From contig OX442314.1 of assembly GCA_949358305.1 (NCBI GenBank), positions 42,664,581 to 42,728,580 on the forward strand: a stretch of 64,000 nt of DNA. The letters are read 5' to 3'. This document shows positions 43,818 to 53,225 of the stretch, one piece after another. The position numbers and the translations under genes are program-made. The notes beneath the pieces were generated by a model, which was not told the origin of the DNA, searched no databases, and saw only the letters and a program-made list of their open reading frames with translations. This DNA is from Strigamia acuminata. Taxonomy: Eukaryota > Arthropoda > Chilopoda > Geophilomorpha > Linotaeniidae. Numbering within the stretch: the first letter of the stretch is position 1; the number at the start of each line of letters is the position of its first letter.

Positions 43818-45050
43818 CTGTTTGGTCAGAGCCTCAAACTCTGTCTCTTCTTATCCAAGTCCTGTACTCCTTGACGCAGCAGCCTCGCGTCAATGGTACG
43901 GTCTACGCGTCCTGCCATTGCAATGCTGATAATCTATTATGTACTTTTCTTGTTCGGTCGTCTGCAGTATCATTTTTGTTTAATAAAGTTATCAATCCAC
44001 TTTGAGATGTAATCTCCCTATCTGAAATTTGTCCGGGAGCAAGATCCGAAATTAATGTGATGAATCCAGTTGGCGCTATCCCTACAAGTCTCTCTGCTGT
44101 ATTATTATGTTTGTATGATGAATAGGTTTCAGACTGCACTCTGTAACAGCTGAGTGTTTCAATAAATAACCTTTGTGTCAGGGTACAAATCGTAAAAACA
44201 CTTACGCATGTCAGACACTACAGCCTCTTTTGGTAACCATATGGGTATCTGACTTAGCTTATTGTGTAAAAAATCTATCCAAGTACTGAGGATTTGAGAC
44301 ACAGTACTGGAACATACACTAAACCTAAAGGCTAAATCTTCTACCAATAATCCAACCCTCGGTCTACATAACACTAAAAACATTTCATTTTTATGGGAAA
44401 GAGATCTATATGCTTCACTTTTCCTTCTATTAAGTTACTTACTTCTGATCTGGAACTGGTGTAAACTAAGTGGGGTAAATCTTCTTCTAAAAATGTAAAT
44501 AAACATTTTAATGAACTGTAATCTTTAAACCCTGTATAAAACTTCATCTGTTTTTTTGAATCCTTAATGCTGGCAATATTAAGTGTTTTTTTTTTTTTAT
44601 TAATCTGCTCCATGGACTGTAACTTTTCTATATTTTTGTCAAAATTTTCTCTTAACTTTTTAAAGTTCGCTTGCAATTTTTCAAGTTTGGACTCACAAGG
44701 GGAGAGCACCAATAAGCTATCACAGATTGTTGTAATATTAAACAAGAAGGATTGTTATATCATGCTGAATGAGACCCTAAAATAATTTCATTCCATGAAC
44801 AGCCAACAATGCAAACAATGAGCTGAAAGTTGGCACTATTTTGTCTGTGTATACATCAAATCTGAGCAATCAGGCCTAGTGTATGAATACTGTAAACAAC
44901 AGTTGCTAGGTAAAAAATAGTTCCAAGATCCAAGTTCAATTTTACCATTTGAGATTCAATGATGTCATTTCCTCTTTTGATATCACATGACATATGACAT
45001 CAGAACTTCGTTCAACAACATGACTGTCTTCATGAAGACAATAATAGTTT

Positions 45051-45123
45051 GTAGTGGTGGTTCAGTGGTTAAGGCAATGGACCAGGAATCTTTCCACACA
45101 GGTTCAAATCCTGTTGGGTGTGA
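45051..45123 (+). ncRNA. tRNA-like (SINE-type) Pol III promoter region, left arm
   Basis: TGGTTCAGTGG at 45058-45068 fits the A box and GGTTCAAATCC at 45101-45111 fits the B box, with normal spacing. The flanking bases do not form a full acceptor stem, so this is a tRNA-derived head rather than a tRNA gene. Confidence 0.6.
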
Positions 45124-45294
45124 AAATTTTTACATTTATTTTTTGTTAAATTTTAGCAGTTATTTTAATGTTTGTAATTTTATATTTGTTAAAAAATTAA
45201 AATTAACCAAATTAAAATTTTCTGGAAACAAATATAAAATTACAAACATTAAAATAACTGCTAAAATTTAACAAAAAATAAATGTAAATATATT

Positions 45295-45367
45295 CACACC
45301 CAACAGGATTTGAACCTGTGTGGAAAGATTCCTGGTCCATTGCCTTAACCACTGAACCACCACTACA
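45295..45367 (-). ncRNA. tRNA-like (SINE-type) Pol III promoter region, right arm
   Basis: The inverted copy of 45051-45123, with the same A and B boxes on the minus strand. Confidence 0.6.
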
Positions 45368-45870
45368 AACTATTATTGTCTTCATGAAGACAGTCATGTT
45401 GTTGAACAAAGTTCTGATGTCATATGTCAGGTGATATCAAAAGAGGAAATGACATCATTGAATCTCAAATGGTAAAATTGAACTTGGATCTTGGAACTAT
45501 TTTTTACCTAGCAACTGTTGTTTACAGTATTCATACACTAGGCCTGATTGCTCAGATTTGATGTATACACAGACAAAATAGTGCCAACTTTCAGCTCATT
45601 GTTTGCATTGTTGGCTGTTCATGGAATGAAATTATTTTAGGGTCTCATTCAGCATGATATAACAATCCTTCTTGTTTAATATTACAACAATCTGTGATAG
45701 CTTATTGGTGCTCTCCCCTTGTCAGTGGGTTTTAACTTGAGTTGAGCATCATGTGATTTTGCTTCAGTGGTTTTCAATTTCTTTTGAGTTATTTGTAATT
45801 CTTCTTTGGCTCTTTTTAATTATGCTTGAGCCAACCCAGTTTCAGTAAGGTCTGGTTCTGGTTTTTAAAA

Positions 45871-46619
45871 TTAAGCAAATATTAAATTTTGATTAATTTA
45901 TTAGTTAAGAAAAGATATTTATGCAATAAAACGTATAAATAAAAACATGCAAAGGAAAAATCACAGAAAACTTAGTTGATGTGAATTTTGTGGCTGCTCC
46001 TAATTTTTTTGGGTCGAAATTGGAGCACCAGATGGTGGTAATCGATTCTTCACAATTCCTGGAAGGCGCTTCGCACGCATCCTGCGAGCTTTGTCGGAAT
46101 CCATGGTTGTAGCTTTTTCGTCAAGGTGTTGAAGCGCCCTCACAAATTTGGCTAAACGCCAGGATGATTTAGTAACAATAGTCACTGGATTATTATTGTC
46201 GCTTTCATTGCCGCACTGTCTTCACTGCTCATGGCATCAACCAACAGAGCAGATTTCAACTTTTCTTCATCCTTCGAGGTTAACTTCAAGGCTTCCAATG
46301 CATTAAGTCGTCATTTTTGTTCTGTAAAAATACTGGAAATTAGAATAAATTACTACAGAGAGAATCATTGTACTTACAGTAAACCTTTCTTAGCCTTAAT
46401 TTTTCTTATTCCGACGTATTTGTTGGCCGTTTGGTTGATTGGCTTTTGTCGCAGACTCCTTTTTGCTGGTGTAGTAGCGTTTTACAGCCACTGATATAGC
46501 AAAGAGTTAGCATCTGATTTTTTTGCTGAATATTTGTAAACTGTCTTACTTTCAACGAAAGATTCCTTTATTTTAGGTAAATTTCCACGCACGTGATGTG
46601 TAATATATATTGTTAGTTG
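45871..46619 (-). other. Transposon-associated coding debris
   Basis: On the minus strand at 46000-46340 two frames together read LNALEALKLTSKDEEKLKSA, VTIVTKSSWRLAKFVRALQH and LDEKATTMDSDKARRMRAKR. It looks like the end of a protein and ends with a stop near 46000. I do not know the family. It may be the accessory protein of the ISL2EU-like element. Nothing is seen from 46350 to 46619. Confidence 0.35.
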
Positions 46620-46785
46620 TTCATTCTCTGGGACATAAATTCTGAAGAAGAAGAAAAATATGATAACAATACCGTATACAAAAGAATACTTTAGGATTAC
46701 CTTTTTTTTTAGCCTAGTTTCCATTGCCGCCTGCCACTTTTACGAAGGCTAATTTTACTAAATACTGTAAAAAAAATGGCAAAAA

Positions 46786-47182
46786 GAGATTTTTTTATTT
46801 AGACATGGGAGCGCAGCTCACCGGTTTTATTAGTTATAAAAACAGTAATGTTGCATAATAATCGATTATTCGGCAGTGGTCAGGATCAGGTTTTTCTGCA
46901 TGTTATAACCCACCTCGGCCAGTTTCTTTCCAATTGCTTCATATACTGATTTATTTCTTTTCAGTTTGTATTCTATCCTCTTGCCAAATGTCCAAAAGAC
47001 ATTTGATTTCCTCGTTTCTTTTTACATAACACGCCCCTGCGGGAGATGACATATTTTTTGATGTCTGGGTCGAGTTTGACAGCCCTCAAAGAAGAGACCT
47101 GGTGAGACGGGACGGGAAATAATTTGTGCGCAAACTAACCGAGAATTTCGCGGAAAGTTGTTTTTCAATCATCGTCGCCGCG
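46786..47182. other. Spacer with no supported gene
   Basis: No coding signal is evident. Confidence 0.4.
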
Positions 47183-47410
47183 TTATTGTTGAGAAACGGG
47201 GTTCGTCATCATAAACGTTCCGGCGCCATCTTGATTCGCGGAAGTATCCACCAGTTCATCTGTAACAATTAAATCAATCTCCTCATCTGTATCTGGAAAC
47301 GACTCGTCCAAGTCGGGGACTATAGTTGGAAATGGCGGTGACTTGTGACGCGTGGTCGACGTGGTTTTAGGTTTTTTTGCGGTTTTACCTTTGTTTTTTC
47401 TAAGATTCAT
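47183..47410 (-). CDS. Small hypothetical protein
   Basis: A 75-codon frame starts at an ATG (MNLRKNKGKTAKKPKTTSTT) and has a basic start and an acidic second half (DLDESFPDTDEEIDLIV). No family is recognised. It lies just downstream of a Gypsy RT fragment on the same strand and could be part of it or chance. Confidence 0.2.
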   Translation of the reverse strand: MNLRKNKGKTAKKPKTTSTTRHKSPPFPTIVPDLDESFPDTDEEIDLIVTDELVDTSANQDGAGTFMMTNPVSQQ

Positions 47411-47426
47411 CGGTTATAGAAGCCTC

Positions 47427-48476
47427 CTAGGTTAGTATTGTGAACGTGATTGGGGCCAAATAAAACCGGAACTTTTTTGTCACCGCCCAATGGACAGCGA
47501 GGCACTCGAGTTCATTAGAGTGAGCGGCGGCGTATGATTTTGGAATAGAGCGGCTAGCGAAGGCGATAGTGACCGTCTCGCAATCGTTACGGAAATGCGC
47601 CAAAGTTATGCAATCTTTTAACTCAGCCTTGATTGCGTCGATTGCCAGCCAATGTTCGGGAGTCAAACAGAAAACAACATTTTTGTGAGTGAGGAGAGTC
47701 AAAATTTTTACTTTAGCGGCGAAGTTCTGAATGAAACGACGGTAATAACTCGCAAACCCTAGGAATGCGCGCACGTGCTTTATCGTTTTAAACATCGTGA
47801 ATCGGCCGATAGCCTCGAGCCTGGACGGGTCGGTGCGTCTGCCCGTCACAGAAATCAAATAGCAGAGGAACCGGATTTCAGCCTGCACCAATTGGCTTTT
47901 GCTGAGGTGAATCTTGAGCCTCTTCGCTATTATTCGACGCAGAAATGTCTCGTAATTCGAAATTAAAATGTCCGTGTTGGCATGTGATTGGCCCACGTCG
48001 TCGACGTACGGTTCCGTGGATGGAATTGGTTCGCATACTCCATTCATCACGCCCTGCATAATAAATGGCGAGTTTGTCAGGCCCATTGGCATCCGTAGTA
48101 ACTCTTGTAACCCGGCTGGTGTCCAAAACTCGATGATGGATTGGCAATGCAGAGCAATCTTAATATTGTAGAACGCTTGCGCCACATCCGAAACATTAAA
48201 CAGCACGGCTAAATCTTGCGTTAACTTCTCGATTACCTCGTCGATCGTTGGCATACGATAAATTTTCAGGTTAAGCTTTTTATTCAGTGGTTGAAGGTCC
48301 AGTACTGCGCGACGAGGCGTGGTGACATTTGTTGGATTATTCACCACAAACAAACGAAAATTGTTCTGCGACTTGGACGGTCGGCAAATCCCCAACGTCT
48401 GCCACTTCGCGATAAGGTCGCGGACAACTGCACTGAAACTCGATGAAAATAGTTTGAAATTCAAAATACAACACAC
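47427..48476 (-). pseudogene. Gypsy reverse transcriptase fragment
   Basis: A long minus-strand frame reads RRAVLDLQPLNKKLNLKIYR, LFNVSDVAQAFYNIKIALH, MPMGLTNSPFIMQGVMN, the catalytic YVDD, then FLGFASYYRRFIQNFAAKV and the beginning of RNase H (SNELECLAVHWAVTKKFRFY). Palm and thumb motifs are present, but protease, most of RNase H and integrase are missing. The frame has no clear start codon, and a central RNase H segment around TIAFASRS is shortened. Confidence 0.75.
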
Positions 48477-48479
48477 AGA

Positions 48480-49079
48480 AACAAACTAAAATGCACACCT
48501 TGGCCTTATATTTTCTTTTATCTCACATTTTAAGTTTACTGTGTTATTTGGGTGACATTTCTGTTAAATCATTGACTGTTTATCTTTAACTTAAAATAAA
48601 ATATGAAATTAAAGAATAAATACATCTTAAATCACTTGAAAAGGAAAGATATTCCACTGAGAGTTGCCGGTAAGCCGAACGGCAAAAGCAACCCAACGAG
48701 ATATGCAGAGAAGCCCTTCACACAATTCTGAAAGCTGAAAAAAATTCCAAATTTTTTTTGCATTTCTGATTGAGCGGGGGATTTTGAAAGTGGAGATGAA
48801 AGAGAAGGTCAAGCCACACATCTTGGTCCATTTTCACGAAAATTGGATGCAGGGTTAGTGAGAAATCGGACTTTTTCATGTTTTGTGTTTAAAAACGGAT
48901 GAAATAAATTTTTAACTTTTGCATTTCTGATTGCGCGGGGGATTTTGAAAGGTGAGATGAAAGAGGAGGTCAAGCCACACATCTTTGCCAATTTTGTGTG
49001 TTCTGTGCTTGATTGCACTGGATGTAGTTGGATGTAGAAAATGAAGGAACCTCGAAGTGACCTGTCGGGTGTGTAGTAT
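48480..49079. repeat. Spacer with two direct repeats of about 160 bp
   Basis: The segment with 'ttgcatttctgattgagcgg' and 'gaggtcaagccacacatctt' type sequence occurs at about 48759-48830 and again at about 48921-48990. No gene is supported. Confidence 0.55.
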
Positions 49080-49167
49080 TTGCATAGAAGTACAGGTGGC
49101 GCTACTATTCGGGTTACGTCAATCTTTAAAGTGTTTCCTGGGAAAAAAGGGAAGTCAAGAGAAAAAA

Positions 49168-49206
49168 TGGAGGCAACAATTAGATTTGAACATCATTTGG
49201 TGACGG
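49168..49206 (+). other. Possible first exon next to the Gypsy insertion
   Basis: ATG at 49168 opens MEATIRFEHHLVT and meets a good donor (gtaagc) at 49207. The Gypsy element starts 15 bp further on. If real, the rest of the gene would lie beyond 61580. This is speculative. Confidence 0.2.
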
Positions 49207-49221
49207 TAAGCGATTTTAGTT

Positions 49222-50191
49222 TGCTGCGATCCGGGTTAATATCACACAAATTACTAATTAATAAGTGTGAAACCGCAGGTGAATGCTATAAAAGACTTAC
49301 AATCGGCGGCCTTAAATTATCTAGGGGTTAAGTTTAAGGAAAAGAAATAAAAAGACAGTTTTATCAATAAAAATCACAAATATGTATTTATTCGGTTTTA
49401 ATTACAATGACTAGTTTAAAATGATTAGAAATATCACAGATGCGACAAGTCGCGAAATGAAATGAGCGGGAACAATGGAAGGGCTTGCAACGACTGTTGC
49501 AAGCTACAAAGCGCTAAAATGGCGCTTAAACAACACACAGTTGTTAGGCGAAGGCAAATTGTCTTCGTTCTGCAAACTCACGAACGATGGTCGAAGACGA
49601 TGGTTCTCGTGGGTTTCTTCTACGGCTCGTGCGACGGCTCGGCGGCGGTGGTTGACGGCGGTAGGCGTCTGGTCCAGGTACGATGGCGATGGTTGCCGTT
49701 CGCGCGGCAACGATGGCGATGGTTCACTTGGATCAGGAAACTTCTTCTCGGTACGATAGCTGGAATTAGCGACGGCTAATTCAAGCTGGATTGCTGGCTT
49801 TGTGCGTTTGTTGCACAAAGATAGCAGGTGAAACTGAAGAACACGAGTCCACTATCAATACTTTTCTTTCAGGAGCAAAAGCAGTGATGTTTGTGGTTGT
49901 GTGTTATTTTTCAGAGTCCCGATTTGAGCCAAGACGCGAGCCCAGCACGCTTCAATATTGCGCAGAAAACCTGCGCACTTAGCTCAAATGGGTGCAACTA
50001 GTGGTTATTACACCATATTGCACCATAACGGCTAATAACCGTTTTCACCCCGGACAACCTGGGGTGATATGTGCCTAGAGAGGATTTCTCCCCTCGGTCA
50101 CATGATCTGACTTGGCGTGTGCCACAGTCAAATTAATTAGAAGATAATTAATTTAATCTTCTAAGTTGGTGAATATTTTGAGATCACCACA
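49222..50191 (-). repeat. 3' LTR of the Gypsy element
   Basis: 970 bp, seemingly identical to 60611-61580. Small open frames inside are LTR sequence, not genes. Confidence 0.95.
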
Positions 50192-50202
50192 CATCCCCCC
50201 AT
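50192..50202 (-). promoter_or_regulatory. Polypurine tract of the Gypsy element
   Basis: TGGGGGGATG on the minus strand directly precedes the 3' LTR, the normal place for plus-strand priming. Confidence 0.7.
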
Positions 50203-50243
50203 TTAAGACGAATCTTACATGGAGAGAAAATGAACGAACCAAT

Positions 50244-53036
50244 TTATGATTCGTCCATGGTCTGAGTTCGCTCAGGCGTCAACGGGCGCATCATATCCGT
50301 GGTGTCGTCCCTCGGGTTGGACCGCTCGTTAACCGTACACAGGTCGCGACCTGCGTTTGGTCCGGAGACCATTCCAGGGTTGACATGAAGCCAAACCTGG
50401 ATGATTCTTGCCGAGTTCGCTCGGTTGAAGAATCCTAGCGCCGCGAACTCGATTGGATCCTCTGGCGCTAATCGTGCTCTCAGGAGTCGATCATGGAGCA
50501 CCGATGGTGGGCTTAACACCCGGATGTGGTCCTCGAGCCACATAAACACCTGCCTCGACAACTTGTGGTTGTTGCTAAGCAGTGTTCGCGTATCCGGCGT
50601 CAAATAGAAGTGCGGATACAGGCGCATTAGGGTCTTGAAAGCCGACTCTTTTTTCAGCGGCTTGACCTTCGTCTCCGGCTTGGCTGGCGGCGGCGGCGGA
50701 CGTGAGTCTTCCGTCGTGGCATCGTCAAACTGGCACTGCGGGCCCAAGAAAACCAACGCGGGTGCGGAGGTTGACGAGGGTGTGACGCCTCGTCCCGGTG
50801 CTCGACCCACACCGGGGAGCTGACGGGTTTCGACTACCCGTTGAACTCCGGCTGGAGTTTGAGAACTTCCGGCGTTCTCTGGCCAAAATGAACATCCAGC
50901 GCCCTCTTGGGCCGACTGGAAAACAGCCAGTGACGCAGCTGCTGTGGCGCTTGTAACTGGAAGCGGTGGTCTTCCGGCCATTCGCGCCGTGGCCTTCGCA
51001 AAGGACCACTCGGTTCGCAACCGAACGGCGGCCTCTTCTTCGGTCTCACCGTTTGCTACGACTTGCTTTATTAGCTCGGCTAAGATCGTAGGCGGGTCGA
51101 GCCTGAGGTGGTACCACAGCTCGACTTTCTTCTCCGACAGGCCCATCGGCGCGGTCCAAAGGTATGTTATGGCCGCTAACGCCTGTCCTGGCGAAGGAAG
51201 AACACCAGGGTACAACACCCTAGTCATCCCCGGAATTAGCTGACGCTGAAAATCCATCAGACGGGGATCATCAATGGTATTGATGTCGGAGACTTCTAGC
51301 CTTTCAGCTAGTCTCTGCCAGTCCTTCTGCGACTCGGCTATCTGGGCGCTTTGGTATGCGTCCAGCTTCTGGAGCACTTCCTGCTGTGCTCTAATGGGTT
51401 GCTGCTCGTAGCAGGTCCATTGTGGGCCGAATGACTCACTAAAAAATGGCCGGAGTTGCAGGTTGCTAACTCCAGCCGGCAAGCGGGAAACATATCCTTG
51501 TTCGGGCAAGCGGCTAGCATGTCCAGGTACTGGCACGCTACAGTCGGGAAAAATATCACCGACAACACGTCTCATGGCGTATGGAGTAGCCGAGTTGTCC
51601 ACTTTGAACGTGGAGGCGGTTCGGCTACTTCGGGCGGACTTAATTGTGGAGTCCGATTCAAAACTCAGCGAAGACGACGAGCCAAACGACTCTGGTGTCC
51701 GTCCTCGTCGCGACTGCGGGCGTGATGGCTGCGCGTCAGTCGAATATGGGCGTGATCGCCTCTGACGTTCCTCTCGATCGCGGCTTGATTCGCGGAACAT
51801 CGGTCGGACTGGAACCGGCGGAGGGAGTTGCCCCACCCTCAAATCCTCGTCTTGCGGCGGAGGATTGATGGCCGCTGGGGCCGGAATTTCATTTTCTTGA
51901 TAAAAAGGGAGAGCGCAACGCGCTTGCTCCTCTGCCTCGTGTTCTCGAGCCAGTTGTCGATTTTCGTCGACGCGAAGCTGCACCGCGGCAGCTCTGAGTG
52001 CTTTGGACGGGAAAAATCCCGGAAAATCGTTAAAACACCCGGCGAGCGCCAACTGGTGGAGCTCGGTTTGTGTGACGGGAAGTTGTGGGTTCCCGTCACG
52101 AACGGATTTGCGATACCGTTTAACGACTTCGCGTTGTGTCGTCTTGAGGTTCTTCCTCAATTGGGTTAGAGCACCGTAATTAATTCCGGTACTCTTTAGC
52201 GCTCTTCTGCGCTCGTGACGCTCTCGTGGCGTCACTGGCCACTGGTTGTGCAGCAACTCTGCTGCAAGCGGTCCTGGGGGGCTCTCGTCGAGCGTCCACT
52301 CGATTTCGTCGACACCGTCCACGTGAAGGCGCTCGATGAATCTTCCTTTTGCACCAAATCCTTGCAGCGCTGATCTGCTGAAGTCGTGGCGCAACTTCCA
52401 CCAGGTATTGTTTGCCGTCTTCAGTCTTCTGATTTTTTCGGGCAATGCCGCTCGAAAAATCAGCGGGTGCTGAGTCGGCACGTGATCGGGAAGCGCGAAT
52501 GGCGTTTCTCGATCCCTCTCGATCTATATTCGAAGAAAAATAAATAAATTAGTTTATTTAAAAATAAACAAATAATTTCTTATTTGAAATATTTTTTAAG
52601 CTTAGCGCTTGTGGCTGTGAGTCACTAAGGGATGTTGGTTGTCATGGCAACTCCCTTCGCACATGCTTGAAGCACGTGACTTTTATAGCCGCCATTTTTA
52701 TTTTTTAGCGGCTTGTGTTTGAAGTCAGGAAAAGTGAAATTACTCAATTTTTCTGACTTAAACACTTGGTAAAAATTTATTCTAATAATTTACCCGTTGT
52801 TGAAGCGTCAATTGAACGTCTTCATTTGCCCCTTCCATGGGCATTTCTCCGTCCGCCTGGAGTTGGATCGCTTCCTCGTCCATTCTCTTTCGTTTTCCGG
52901 TAATTTCGGAAATTCTTTCGTCTTGAAAGAGAAATAATACATAAATCTTATGTTTTATCAAATTTTTCATACAGAAAAATTACTTACGATCAGGTTGTCG
53001 AACTATTCGGGTCGTAACGTAGGCGATGCGATGCAT
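50244..53036 (-). CDS. Third gene (env position) of the Gypsy element, three exons
   Basis: Three exons join in frame: 52988-53036 (ATG, MHRIAYVTTR), 52794-52921 and 50244-52523, with introns 52922-52987 and 52524-52793. Donors (gtaagt, gtaaat) and acceptors (tttcaag, aatatag) are good. The product has about 818 residues. It begins with an acidic, charged part, then Arg/Lys-rich segments, a Ser/Arg-rich stretch, a predicted helical central region (WLEDHIRV and others are near the end), a Pro-rich stretch and a C-terminal domain with KTLMRLYPHFYLTP and FMWLEDH. I see no signal peptide or membrane segment, so it is not an ordinary envelope protein. The C-terminal domain resembles the proline-rich proteins at 981-1595 and 14300-14986. 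Its role is unknown. Confidence 0.75.
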
Positions 53037-53225
53037 ACACTCTCGAAACTTTTGAAAAAGTGACTAAGTTCGTTGATTGCAAACACGAACTTGGATTAGA
53101 GACGCTTTGTGACGTCACTAATTATAACGTATGATTAACGTTGTCATTCGAGTGGGTACTACGAATGACGTCACGAGATTGCTTTCTCGGATCTTTTGGG
53201 TAAACCCAAAAGGTGAAAGACAACA

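Larger units (their letters stand above)
44696..45721. mobile_element. 1,026-bp palindromic (foldback) element with tRNA-like promoters
   Basis: Left and right halves are near-perfect inverted copies around a centre at about 45208. The outermost arms are caaggggagagcacc and its complement. A 3-bp target duplication, tca, flanks it (44693-44695 and 45722-45724). Each arm contains a tRNA-like region in outward order. Removing the element and one tca copy joins the two halves of the transposase coiled coil in one frame, which shows it arrived by insertion. It encodes no protein. Confidence 0.85.
43903..45870 (-). pseudogene. ISL2EU-like transposase, split by a palindrome
   Basis: On the minus strand a coiled-coil N-terminus begins near 45870 (PEPDLTETG, KRAKEELQITQKKLKTTEAK), is interrupted at 45721-44696 by a palindrome, and resumes with ESKLEKLQANFKKLREN and KFYTGFKDYSSLKCLFTFLE. 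Then follow LLVEDLAFRFSVCSSTVSQI with LSTWIDFLHNKLSQIPIWLP (helix-turn-helix and start of a DDE_4-type catalytic region) and QSETYSSYKHNNTAERLVGI with APTGFITLISDLAPGQISDR. This order matches ISL2EU transposases. Frame changes occur near 44380 and 44150, and the final acidic motif is not seen. Confidence 0.65.

Noticed and set aside
45051-45123. A functional tRNA gene
   Set aside because: A and B boxes are good, but acceptor and anticodon stems do not pair properly and the copy lies inside a palindromic element.
49462-49982. Open frames repeated at 60851-61371 with the same protein sequence
   Set aside because: They lie wholly inside the two LTRs of the Gypsy element; the apparent conservation only reflects LTR identity.
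50944-51868. Several plus-strand frames opposite the Gypsy third gene
   Set aside because: G/C-rich coding sequence leaves the opposite strand open; composition is low complexity and no motifs are seen.
53037-53225. Envelope signal peptide upstream of the Gypsy third gene
   Set aside because: No hydrophobic open segment precedes MHRIAYVTTR, and no membrane helix is seen in the protein.
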